From Psychrobacter immobilis (GTDB lineage Bacteria > Pseudomonadota > Gammaproteobacteria > Pseudomonadales > Moraxellaceae): a stretch of 64,000 nucleotides of DNA. Positions 54,671-62,666 of this stretch are shown here, in pieces; position 1 is the first letter of the stretch; every line of letters starts with the position of its first letter. Made by a program: the position numbers and the translations under genes. The notes under the pieces are model-generated. The model was not told where the DNA came from, made no database searches, and was given only the letters and a program-made list of their open reading frames with translations. The stretch spans positions 124,001 through 188,000 of the forward strand of contig NZ_CAJGZJ010000004.1 of NCBI RefSeq assembly GCF_904846225.1, read 5' to 3'.

Positions 54671-54859
54671 AAAATCCAATACAAAAAAAGAAGAGGCTAA
54701 TACAACAAAATTAGCTTAAAAGTGGGGTAAGAGATATCAGGAGATATAAGAATGAAGGGCAAGATACCAAGTCAAGGGTATAAATTAAAGTAGTTTTTTG
54801 ATACCAAGCGTAGGTATTTCAGAAAGAGTTAAGATGATAGCCAGTGAAAAGTAATATTG

Positions 54860-54904
54860 ATACCAGCAGTGCTGATGTATCGATTTAACTTTCCGATCAC
54901 TATA
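54860..54904. repeat. Partial dispersed repeat, copy 7
   Basis: ATACCAGCAGTGCTGATGTA and CGATTTAACTTTCCGATCAC match the right flank of copy 4 (ACCAGTAGTAACTGAC ... TTTAACTTTTTACCGAC). Only one end is present. The rest of the 54671-55122 gap shows nothing I can name, except a CCGTTA/TAACGG hairpin at 55047-55066. Confidence 0.5.
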
Positions 54905-55122
54905 CATGCTAAGAACAAAACTATGCTAATAACAAACCATCACATTTTTTAAAAAAGAGCATCAGTAACAGTATTTATTTTTTATCGTCTGATGTGCTAT
55001 CATCATTGAGTAACCTATCGTGGGTTTAACAGTTTTGTATCGCCATCCGTTATTATAATCTAACGGCGGCGACAAACCTTGCAACTTCCAGCACGATATA
55101 AAAAAATTCTGGTAAAGCGCGT

Positions 55123-55207
55123 GAGCCTGTACTCCGACACCTCATTTGTGCCAATTTATTTGCCTGTTTGGGCTTATTTCATACTTTTTCGTCGGAGTTA
55201 CAGGAGC
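55123..55207 (+). other. Long inverted repeat in the leader of the 55225 gene
   Basis: The left arm GAGCCTGTACTCCGAC (55123-55138) and right arm GTCGGAGTTACAGGAGC (55191-55207) pair with small gaps around a 52-nt loop. The right arm lies just upstream of the AAGGTG ribosome site, so folding could affect initiation. Confidence 0.5.
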
Positions 55208-55224
55208 CTAAGGTGTTTAATACT

Positions 55225-55866
55225 ATGAATTACACTGTCAACCAATCCCCCTATACTCGTCGTTACCATCCACGTCATCCTCTAGCACAATATGCGATTA
55301 ATCAAATAGACACGCTTGAGCTGCGTTCGCAAGATATTATCAAAGCCATGCGTTACCCTCTAAAGCATACTATGCCTGCCTGTGACCGCCTGCGTCATGT
55401 TTTGTCGAACAAACATCTTGGGCTTGATGGCAGCTATAGCGATAAATACTTCACGGCTGATGAATTTTTAATAAAACTGTTTGAGGTGCTCGAAATACCT
55501 CATGAGCCATTTGCCGAAGACATCGCTCAGATTAAATACGATTTGGCTCATTCCCCCAATCCTTTACCAAAATACAGCTTACGAGCGCATGTTGAGTTTG
55601 AGTTCAATGATGCCAATTGGATGTCTCGTGTCGAGGCGTTACGTTTGGCCAATGTACATTTGCCACATGGATTTGCTGACCTAAATGAAGCGGCGCGTGA
55701 TGTGCTCGTAAAGGATAATATTTGTGAGCATTATCGGCAGTATGAAGGCCATTTGCCTTATGAGGGAATAATCAAAGGCTATCGTCTGATTACTGAGCAG
55801 AATAATAAAGTGGTCGATAGAGTAGAGTATGGATTGCCAAAATCTAGTAGCGTGTCAAGTCTTTGA
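55225..55866 (+). CDS. Hypothetical protein, cytoplasmic
   Basis: Not recognised. It is 213 residues from the ATG at 55225 (AAGG 11 nt upstream); the frame is open back to a TTG at 55168. No signal peptide or membrane segment. The N-terminal half looks helical, with an HTH-like stretch (LRSQDIIKAMRYPLKHTMPA, then CDRLRHVLSNKHLG). The middle has DKYFTADEFLIKLFEVLEIP and the second half LAHSPNPLPKYSLRAHVEFE. I would test it as a DNA-binding or regulatory protein, but this is a guess. It has a structured leader and its own terminator. Confidence 0.6.
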   Translation: MNYTVNQSPYTRRYHPRHPLAQYAINQIDTLELRSQDIIKAMRYPLKHTMPACDRLRHVLSNKHLGLDGSYSDKYFTADEFLIKLFEVLEIPHEPFAEDIAQIKYDLAHSPNPLPKYSLRAHVEFEFNDANWMSRVEALRLANVHLPHGFADLNEAARDVLVKDNICEHYRQYEGHLPYEGIIKGYRLITEQNNKVVDRVEYGLPKSSSVSSL

Positions 55867-55908
55867 TGATGTGACTGCTTTATTTATTGATAAACTCTCA
55901 AATACCGC

Positions 55909-55938
55909 AAAGCCTCATTTTATGATGAGGCTTTTTTT
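55909..55938 (+). terminator. Terminator after the 55225 gene
   Basis: The stem AAAGCCTCAT / ATGAGGCTTT with a 6-nt loop is followed by seven T residues. Confidence 0.9.
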
Positions 55939-56029
55939 ATTCAAGCATTTAAAGTTGAGTAAGTTGGCAGTGCTGTCTGACGAATAATATCCATTAATTC
56001 AAGGCAAAGGCCAGCGCTTATCCGAATTA

Positions 56030-56707
56030 TTAATTTTTCGCACTGTCATTAATATTCATGGTCGCAATTAGATCTGTAAACTTATGCCCTTGAACGGAGA
56101 CGTGCGCTTTTAATCTGTTTTCAGCCAAATCCTCATCATGATTGATGATCGCATCCAAGATGTCTTGATGTTCTTTAAAAGAATGTCCCATTCGATTGCT
56201 GACCCGCAGTTGCAAGCGCCTATAGGGATGCAATCGATTGTGCAAATTGCTGGCTTGTTCTATCAAAAAACCGTTATGGCTCAGCTGATATAGAAAAAAA
56301 TGAAACTTTCTATTGGCTTCATAATAATCTTCTGAATTGTCCTCTAGCAGATACGCCTCACAACGATTGTGCAACGCTAAAAGCTCTGCTTTTTCTGTCT
56401 CATTGATTCTTCTAGCCGCCAATCTGCCGCACATTCCCTCGAGCTGTGCCATGACCTCAAACATCTCACATAGCGTGACTATATCTAAAGTAGGAACGAT
56501 TGCGCCTCTACGTGGACGGATTTCTACTAAGCCTTCAGACGACAAAAGCTTCAATGCCTCGCGAATGGGGGTTCTTGACACACCATATCTTTCACAAAGT
56601 TCAGCTTCGTTCAGCTTCGTTCCAGGCGGGAAATGCCCATATATAATATCGTCTTCTATTTTTTTGCTGATTTGCAAAAACAGCGGTAAATCACCAATTA
56701 AACTCAT
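56030..56707 (-). CDS. mdcY: GntR-family (FCD) repressor of malonate genes, MdcY-like
   Basis: It is 225 residues from the ATG at 56707 (AAGGCAAG upstream). The N-terminal winged HTH has KLNEAELCERYGVSRTPIRE and LKLLSSEGLVEIRPRRGAIV. The FCD ligand domain (about residues 85-215) is helical, with metal-type Asp/His positions (SEDYYEANRKFHFFLYQLSH, SFKEHQDILDAI). It diverges from mdcL, and a perfect TTTTGTATACAAAA palindrome overlaps its start region. I recall that MdcY of Acinetobacter represses mdc and binds an ATTGTATACAAT-type site; malonate or malonyl-CoA is the expected inducer. Confidence 0.8.
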   Translation of the reverse strand: MSLIGDLPLFLQISKKIEDDIIYGHFPPGTKLNEAELCERYGVSRTPIREALKLLSSEGLVEIRPRRGAIVPTLDIVTLCEMFEVMAQLEGMCGRLAARRINETEKAELLALHNRCEAYLLEDNSEDYYEANRKFHFFLYQLSHNGFLIEQASNLHNRLHPYRRLQLRVSNRMGHSFKEHQDILDAIINHDEDLAENRLKAHVSVQGHKFTDLIATMNINDSAKN

Positions 56708-56716
56708 AACTTGCCT

Positions 56717-56730
56717 TTTTGTATACAAAA
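56717..56730. promoter_or_regulatory. Palindromic operator for the GntR repressor
   Basis: TTTTGTATACAAAA is a perfect 14-bp palindrome, 10 bp before the repressor ATG and about 210 bp before mdcL. It contains TTGTATACAA, the core recalled for MdcY. No second perfect copy is seen in the 56731-56939 promoter region. Confidence 0.7.
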
Positions 56731-56939
56731 TATATCGATAATAAATACAATTTCATTGCGCTTTCTAATAAATTGTTTTAGATTATATCAAATAACTGGG
56801 TTACAACGTCGCTCTAAAAGACAGGATTTCTATCAAGGCGATGTGGTACTAGGGGATTAAAAAAGATAAGTTTATGCCGATTTCCTTCGCTAATTAATCG
56901 GTATTAAAAGGAATTTAACCATAATCAAGGACGGTTATC

Positions 56940-57344
56940 ATGATCATATATGGCACTGCTTTATTAGCAGTTAGTTATCTACTCGGCGTTTTTCTCGGTG
57001 GGCTATTAGGGAAGTTATTAGGCGTTGACGCCAATATCGGTGGTGTCGCTATCGCTATGATTTTACTCATTGTTGGTAAAGAGATGCTTGCCAAAAGAGG
57101 CTACCTTCCTAAGGCGACTCAATTTGGTGTTCTATATTGGGCAGGCATGTATATTCCTATCGTTGTTGCTATGGCAGCAGGACAAAACGTGGTCGCTGCA
57201 TTATCTGGTGGAATGGTAGCAGCAATTGTCTCTGTTATTGCGCTTACTGCAACTGTCTTTGTCGTACGTTTACTCAATAATGTTGGCAATGATTACGACA
57301 CCTTTACTTGGGATGAGACTGAAGAACCTCGTGAACAATTATGA
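56940..57344 (+). CDS. mdcL: Malonate transporter, MadL/MdcL subunit
   Basis: It is 134 residues and four hydrophobic segments (LAVSYLLGVFLGGLLGKLLG; GGVAIAMILLIVGKEML; TQFGVLYWAGMYIPIVVAMA; VVAALSGGMVAAIVSVIALT). It matches the small subunit of the two-component malonate carrier MadLM. The charged C-terminal tail (DYDTFTWDETEEPREQL) faces the cytoplasm in the likely topology. First gene of the mdc operon, with ribosome site AAGGACGG. mdcM follows after 74 bp. Confidence 0.9.
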   Translation: MIIYGTALLAVSYLLGVFLGGLLGKLLGVDANIGGVAIAMILLIVGKEMLAKRGYLPKATQFGVLYWAGMYIPIVVAMAAGQNVVAALSGGMVAAIVSVIALTATVFVVRLLNNVGNDYDTFTWDETEEPREQL

Positions 57345-57418
57345 GTGTTTCATCAGTATTATTATCATGTCATAAGAGAACGGAAACCACTAATTTAACA
57401 GCGCAATGGAGTAATTAA

Positions 57419-58177
57419 ATGGACTTAATTATACAAACCCTCACTAAAAATGCCTTTGTCACTGCCCTTGCAGTCACAGGCCTTGTGATGCTCTTTTCTC
57501 AAATACTATCCAAGTATCTAACCAAAAACAAACTACAGTCGTCTGCAATTGCTATCACCCTTGGTTTGATTGCTGCTTATTTTGCAGGCCTATACACTGG
57601 CGGTGAAAAAGGTATTTCCGATATAGAGCTTTTCTCTGGATTTGCGCTGCTAGGTGGCGCCATGATTCGAGATCTTGCTATTGCATCCACGGCTTTTGAG
57701 GTAGATGTAAAAGAGATAAAACGTGCTGGGAAAATTGGTATTGTGGCCTTGATATTAGGTTGCGTTATACCCTTTGTGGTAGGGGCTGGTGTCGCATGGT
57801 CATTAGGGTATAAAGACGCTGTCTCTATGACCACCATTGGTGCAGGAGCGATGACTTATATCGTGGGACCTATTACAGGAACGGCAATTGGAGCAAGCTC
57901 TGATGTGATTGCTTTATCTATCGCCATTGGTTTGATCAAGGCGGTATTTTTTATGATTGCAACGCCTCTGCTTGCTCGATTTATGTATCTTAGAAGCCCT
58001 CGCTCAGCCATGATTTTTGGTGGTTTAGTAGGAACGACTAGTGGAGTAGCCGCTGGACTGGCAGGTACTGATGTCAGACTGGTTCCCTATGGTGCTTTGG
58101 TCGCTACTTTTTACACAGGGCTAGGTGCTTTACTAGGACCATCTATATTTTTCTTAACATTAAACGCACTATTTTAA
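57419..58177 (+). CDS. mdcM: Malonate transporter, MadM/MdcM subunit
   Basis: It is 252 residues with about eight hydrophobic segments. Signature stretches are ALLGGAMIRDLAIASTAFEV, GAGAMTYIVGPITGTAIGAS and the C-terminal GLVGTTSGVAAGLAGTDVRL, all Gly-rich as in MadM. With MdcL it should take up malonate, with sodium or protons in the families known. mdcA starts 21 bp downstream. Confidence 0.92.
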   Translation: MDLIIQTLTKNAFVTALAVTGLVMLFSQILSKYLTKNKLQSSAIAITLGLIAAYFAGLYTGGEKGISDIELFSGFALLGGAMIRDLAIASTAFEVDVKEIKRAGKIGIVALILGCVIPFVVGAGVAWSLGYKDAVSMTTIGAGAMTYIVGPITGTAIGASSDVIALSIAIGLIKAVFFMIATPLLARFMYLRSPRSAMIFGGLVGTTSGVAAGLAGTDVRLVPYGALVATFYTGLGALLGPSIFFLTLNALF

Positions 58178-58198
58178 TAAGTCAATAAAGGAAGTCTT

Positions 58199-59854
58199 AT
58201 GAAAGCGAATAGTAATGAAAAAACATGGGATCTACAAAAACAAAAACGGCTGAAAAAACTCACTGCCGCAAAAGATAAAGGATTAGAGAAATTAGTTCCT
58301 AATGACAGAGCGGTTGAATTGCTTGAAACGGTGATTGCTTGCGCAGATAAAGTTTGTATAGAAGGTAATAATCAAAAGCAGGCTGATTTTTTGTCTGAAA
58401 GTCTTTCTGAATGCGATCCTGAGGTGTTGAATGAGTTGCATATTCTGCAATCGGTATTGGCATTACCCAGTCATATCGATATCTTTGAAAAAGGCATTGC
58501 TAGTAAAGTCGATTTCTCTTTTGCAGGGCCACAAGCATTAAGATTGGCAAAATTGGTGCAAAATCAGCAAATTAAGATCGGCTCGATTCATACTTATTTA
58601 GAGTTGTATGGCAGATATTTCATCGACTTGATACCCAATGTCTGTCTAATTACCGCACATTCTGCCGATGCAGATGGCAATTTATATACGGGTCCAAACA
58701 CCGAAGATACGCCAGCGATTGTAGAGGCGACGGCATTTAAAAGCGGTATTGTGATCGCGCAAGTGAACGAGTTAGTAGATAGCGTCCCTCGCGTTGATAT
58801 TCCAGCAGATTGGGTGGACTTTGTGATTGTCGCGCCAAAGCCCAATTATATCGAGCCACTATTTACGCGTGATCCCGCCCAGATTACTGATGTGCAGATA
58901 CTTATGGCGATGATGGTTATCAAAGGTATCTATGCGCCTTATCAGATCAAGCGTCTCAATCATGGCATTGGGTTTAATACAGCTGCAATCGAGCTGTTAC
59001 TACCAACCTATGGCGAAGAATTAAATCTCAAAGGTAAAATATGTACCAACTGGGCACTCAATCCGCATCCGACGATGATTCCTGCTATCGAAAGTGGTTT
59101 TGTCGAAAGTATCCATAGTTTTGGCTCAGAAGTGGGCATGGATGACTATATTGAAGGTCGCCCTGATATATTCTTTACGGGCAGTGATGGCAATATGCGC
59201 TCCAATCGGGCATTTAGTCAAACGGCAGGATTGTACGCTTGTGATTTGTTTATTGGTTCAACCTTACAAATTGATTTGCAAGGCAACAGCTCAACCGCGA
59301 CAGTCGACCGCATCGCAGGATTTGGTGGCGCGCCCAATATGGGTTCAGACCCTCATGGACGCCGACATTCTAGTTACGGCTATCTAAAAGCAGGTCAGGA
59401 AGCGACTGATGGACGCGTGATTAAAGGTCGTAAATTAGTGGTACAGCTGGTAGAAACCTTTCGCGAAAACATGAATCCTGTCTTTGTTGAAGAGCTTGAT
59501 GCGTGGCAGCTACAAGAAAAAATGGGCAGCGATTTCCCGCCTATCATGATATTTGGTGATGATGTGACGCATATTGTGACCGAAGAAGGTATCGCCAATT
59601 TATTGTTATGCCGTACGCCAGAAGATCGAGAGCAAGCGATTCGCGGGGTCGCAGGTTATACCGCTATTGGCATGGCGCGAGATCATGAAAAGGTCAAGGA
59701 GTTACGCCAGCGCGGCATTATTCAGCGTCCAGAAGACCTTGGTATCGACATCTCAAAAGCGAATAGAGACTTATTGGCGGCAAAGTCTGTCAAAGATTTG
59801 GTCAGATGGTCGAACGGCACTTATGCACCGCCAAGTCGTTTCAGAAATTGGTAA
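58199..59854 (+). CDS. mdcA: Malonate decarboxylase alpha subunit
   Basis: The acetyl-S-ACP:malonate ACP transferase: it exchanges malonate for the acetyl group on the carrier protein MdcC. It is 551 residues, the normal length, and related to CoA transferases. Landmarks: KTWDLQKQKRLKKL at the start, DFSFAGPQALRLAKLVQ, SADADGNLYTGPNTEDTPAI, GFGGAPNMGSDPHGRRHSS and VTEEGIANLLLCRTPEDREQ. mdcC follows after 42 bp. Confidence 0.97.
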   Translation: MKANSNEKTWDLQKQKRLKKLTAAKDKGLEKLVPNDRAVELLETVIACADKVCIEGNNQKQADFLSESLSECDPEVLNELHILQSVLALPSHIDIFEKGIASKVDFSFAGPQALRLAKLVQNQQIKIGSIHTYLELYGRYFIDLIPNVCLITAHSADADGNLYTGPNTEDTPAIVEATAFKSGIVIAQVNELVDSVPRVDIPADWVDFVIVAPKPNYIEPLFTRDPAQITDVQILMAMMVIKGIYAPYQIKRLNHGIGFNTAAIELLLPTYGEELNLKGKICTNWALNPHPTMIPAIESGFVESIHSFGSEVGMDDYIEGRPDIFFTGSDGNMRSNRAFSQTAGLYACDLFIGSTLQIDLQGNSSTATVDRIAGFGGAPNMGSDPHGRRHSSYGYLKAGQEATDGRVIKGRKLVVQLVETFRENMNPVFVEELDAWQLQEKMGSDFPPIMIFGDDVTHIVTEEGIANLLLCRTPEDREQAIRGVAGYTAIGMARDHEKVKELRQRGIIQRPEDLGIDISKANRDLLAAKSVKDLVRWSNGTYAPPSRFRNW

Positions 59855-59896
59855 TAAGGTCTTAAAAAGGCTAACAACATTGCTAAGGATATAACC

Positions 59897-60214
59897 ATGA
59901 ACATACTTAATTTTGAATTACCTTCGCAGCCATTCGATGTGACGATGAAAGAAGTCATTTGTGGCGTGGTCGGCTCGGGCAATCTAGAGATACTCGTGTC
60001 CTCTTTAGAAGATAGCGCGCATAGTAAATTTATTATCAATACCTCCGTCACGGGCTTTGACCATATTTGGAAAGCAGTGATACAAGAATTTGTGGATCGT
60101 TATGCCGTGGGCGGCTTGCAGTTCGACATTAATGATATGGGTGCGACCCCTGCCGTTGTGAGTTTGCGCCTAAGCCAAGCGATTAATATTTTGGAGGGGG
60201 AGACACATGAGTAA
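59897..60214 (+). CDS. mdcC: Malonate decarboxylase delta subunit (acyl carrier protein)
   Basis: The carrier that holds the malonyl and acetyl groups on a 2'-(5''-phosphoribosyl)-3'-dephospho-CoA arm. It is 105 residues. The attachment Ser should be residue 27 in GVVGSGNLEILV. The C-terminal part reads QFDINDMGATPAVVSLRLSQ. Its end overlaps the start of mdcD by 8 bp, so the two are translationally coupled. Confidence 0.95.
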   Translation: MNILNFELPSQPFDVTMKEVICGVVGSGNLEILVSSLEDSAHSKFIINTSVTGFDHIWKAVIQEFVDRYAVGGLQFDINDMGATPAVVSLRLSQAINILEGETHE

Positions 60215-61184
60215 TTTAAACAAAGAGCATTTAAACGATAAGAACTTAAGCGAAGGGCACTCAAACGACAATTATGTAAACGAAAATCACGCCAACAAAG
60301 CGCATTCGCACATTCAAAATAGTTTCTATGAAAAGACCGCTCGTAACCGCATTACTGGCATCGTAGATAAAGACAGCTTTGTAGAAATCCTTAAACCCGG
60401 AAGCGTTCCGACCAGTCCCAATCTTGCCTCACTAGACATTACTGGCAGTTTTGATGATGGCGTGATTATTGGACAAGCCAAAATCAAAGGTGATGGTGTT
60501 TATATCATTGCCCAAGAAGGACGATTTATGGGCGGCGCTGTGGGAGAAATGCATGGCGCAAAAATCGTTGGCATGTTGCTCAAAGCACTCGAAGAAAAGC
60601 CAAAAGCCATTGTATTTTTGGTGGATTCAGGTGGCGTGCGTTTGCATGAAGCCAATGCAGGTTTGATCACCATTTCTGAAATCATGCGAGCGATGCTCAA
60701 AGTTCGTAATGCTGGTATACCTATTGTTACGGTCATCGGCGGTAGCAATGGCGCATTTGGTGGTATGGGTATTTGCTCTTGTTTAAGCACGCATATTATC
60801 ATGACAGAAGAGGGTCGTTTGGCGCTTTCAGGGCCAGAGGTAATTGAAACCCTCAAAGGCGTGGAAGAGTTTGATTCAAAAGACCGTGCATTGGTATGGC
60901 GAGTGACGGGCGGTAAGACACGCTATCTGCTCGGTCATGTGCAAGTGTTGGTCGAAGACGATGTTGACGAGATTACTCAGGCAGTCGCAGATGGCATTCA
61001 GCTATCTGTCGCCAATGTGGATCTGGTCTATTTGCAGCAGCAACAAGCTGGCTTGCAGCAGCAATATGATCAATGGTTTGGTGAAAAAGACAGCATTGCC
61101 ATTTGGGATGCTATGAACATAAAAGATCCTGAATCTATTTCTATGCTGAGCGCCCAACAGGTTAGAGCCATCAAACAAGGATAA
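60207..61184 (+). CDS. mdcD: Malonate decarboxylase beta subunit
   Basis: One of the two subunits of the malonyl-S-ACP decarboxylase; crotonase/carboxyltransferase fold. Core motifs: GEMHGAKIVGMLLKALEE, VDSGGVRLHEANAGLI and VTVIGGSNGAFGGMGICSC, which form the oxyanion site. It is 325 residues because of an N-terminal extension of about 35 Asn/His/Lys-rich residues in short repeats (NKEHLNDKNLSEGHSNDN) before the usual start SFYEKTARNRI. mdcE follows 4 bp downstream. Confidence 0.95.
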   Translation: MSNLNKEHLNDKNLSEGHSNDNYVNENHANKAHSHIQNSFYEKTARNRITGIVDKDSFVEILKPGSVPTSPNLASLDITGSFDDGVIIGQAKIKGDGVYIIAQEGRFMGGAVGEMHGAKIVGMLLKALEEKPKAIVFLVDSGGVRLHEANAGLITISEIMRAMLKVRNAGIPIVTVIGGSNGAFGGMGICSCLSTHIIMTEEGRLALSGPEVIETLKGVEEFDSKDRALVWRVTGGKTRYLLGHVQVLVEDDVDEITQAVADGIQLSVANVDLVYLQQQQAGLQQQYDQWFGEKDSIAIWDAMNIKDPESISMLSAQQVRAIKQG

Positions 61185-61188
61185 TATC

Positions 61189-61905
61189 ATGCAAACACAA
61201 ACTATTTTAGCTGAGTTATTTCCCAATGAACTTGAGTATGAGATTGATAATTGGGTGATACGAGGCAGCGCAAAAACCAAAGTAGGCAAAGTTGAAATTA
61301 TAGGCACGGTTGACTCCGCTGCCATCAATCATGCCATTGCGATGACGCTTGCCGATGAAGTATTAAAAGTCATCGCTGAAGGTAAAAAAACGCCGATTGT
61401 ATTTATTGTCGATACCCAAGGACAAGACTCGTCTCGCGCTGATGAGTTGCTTTGTTTAAACAGAACCTTTGCTCATCTGGCCGCTTGTGTCGATTTGCTA
61501 AGACGTAGCGGGCATCCCAACTTAGCCATTATCTTGGGAGAAGCGGTGAGTGGCGGATTCTTATCTTACGGTCTGATGGCCAACGAAATATTTGCGCTGC
61601 AATCTAGTCAAGTTAAAGTTATGGATCTAAAAGCCATGTCGAGGGTCACCAAGATACCGCTGGAAAAGCTTCAGTCTTTATCGCAGACGTCAGCCATCTT
61701 TGCTCCTGGTGTCGAAAACTTCTATAAAATGGGCGCGGTCGATGAAATTTGGGTCGATCTTGATGAGCATTTGGTCGAAAATGCCATTGAGGCTCAGCAA
61801 GCCCATCTTGAGGATTTTTTGACAGACAATCGTCGTGATGTCGCCAAACAAAGAGACGGTCGTTTGCTATGCAATGAGATTGTAGATGCCGTTTTGAGTG
61901 CGTAA
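61189..61905 (+). CDS. mdcE: Malonate decarboxylase gamma subunit
   Basis: The partner of MdcD in decarboxylating malonyl-S-ACP to acetyl-S-ACP and CO2. It is 238 residues. Landmarks: IVFIVDTQGQDSSRADELLC, ILGEAVSGGFLSYGLMANEI and VMDLKAMSRVTKI. It starts 4 bp after mdcD. A perfect 10-bp hairpin follows its stop codon, before mdcG. Confidence 0.95.
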   Translation: MQTQTILAELFPNELEYEIDNWVIRGSAKTKVGKVEIIGTVDSAAINHAIAMTLADEVLKVIAEGKKTPIVFIVDTQGQDSSRADELLCLNRTFAHLAACVDLLRRSGHPNLAIILGEAVSGGFLSYGLMANEIFALQSSQVKVMDLKAMSRVTKIPLEKLQSLSQTSAIFAPGVENFYKMGAVDEIWVDLDEHLVENAIEAQQAHLEDFLTDNRRDVAKQRDGRLLCNEIVDAVLSA

Positions 61906-61940
61906 TATATCTATATGACTTTTCACTGATTATAGATATA
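61906..61940. other. Stem-loop between mdcE and mdcG
   Basis: A perfect 10-bp inverted repeat, TATATCTATA / TATAGATATA, with a 15-nt loop lies right after the mdcE stop. It has no T run, so it is not a normal terminator. It could protect the structural-gene mRNA or reduce expression of the mdcGBH genes. Confidence 0.45.
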
Positions 61941-61958
61941 GACAGATAGGTGGTTTGC

Positions 61959-62666
61959 ATGCATCGTCATGACTTGGTCTACTTACAATCAAAAGAGGCA
62001 TTCACGCTATTGAATGCTTCTGTGCCCTTATCTGTCGTTCAAGCGATTGATGACATCATTGATGCCAAGCAGCCTTTCACCATATGTCGTCAAACTCCTC
62101 ATCAGCCATTTAAAGTGGCGACCAGTCATATAGAAAACCACTGCAAATATCGGCTGGCCCTCGAGTTATCTGCGTCGCCTACCGTCACCACTTTGCCTTT
62201 AGCGCTTGAAAAACTGATACCCAGTTTACCCAATGATATTCAAAAACAGACGCAGCATTTTGTCACGCAATGTCGCGATTTAATGGCTGATGTCTATGCT
62301 TACGGCTCTTTCGCCAATCAGTATTTTAGCCACTTGACTTTTGTGACGCCCACCTCAGACTTAGATGTTTTAATCGTAGTTAATGATATGGATAAGCTGG
62401 CAGAAATATTGATAGTGATTGATGCCTTTAAGCAAATGGCCCAGTCTACGATCGATTTAAGGATTGATGGAGAGGTCAGATTAAATGGACATGACGATGT
62501 GTCGTTTAATGAGCTGATTCACGCCTTAACATCTGAGATATCGACTGTGGTTGTTAAAACGATTTATGAGGTTGAGCTGCAAACAATGGACGTATTACTA
62601 GGATGGAAACCCTATGAGTGTGAATGTTTTATTAGCGCCCGCAAGCGAAGTCTTATCCAACGATAA
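61959..62666 (+). CDS. mdcG: Malonate decarboxylase holo-ACP synthase
   Basis: It transfers the prosthetic group from triphosphoribosyl-dephospho-CoA onto MdcC. It is 235 residues from the ATG at 61959 (AGGTGG 6 nt upstream); a GTG at 61950 is open but less likely. The nucleotidyltransferase core G-S-F/x-A...D-x-D is seen in DVYAYGSFANQYFS and TSDLDVLIVVND (about residues 112-146). Its 3' end overlaps mdcB by 53 bp. Confidence 0.92.
   Translation: MHRHDLVYLQSKEAFTLLNASVPLSVVQAIDDIIDAKQPFTICRQTPHQPFKVATSHIENHCKYRLALELSASPTVTTLPLALEKLIPSLPNDIQKQTQHFVTQCRDLMADVYAYGSFANQYFSHLTFVTPTSDLDVLIVVNDMDKLAEILIVIDAFKQMAQSTIDLRIDGEVRLNGHDDVSFNELIHALTSEISTVVVKTIYEVELQTMDVLLGWKPYECECFISARKRSLIQR

Noticed and set aside
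54720..54800. 13-codon frame behind an AGGAGA site
   Set aside because: Tiny, unconserved by any evidence in the window, and ends at once in a stop.
55168..55224. TTG start and 19-residue extension for the 55225 gene
   Set aside because: No ribosome site, and the extension lies within the leader inverted repeat.
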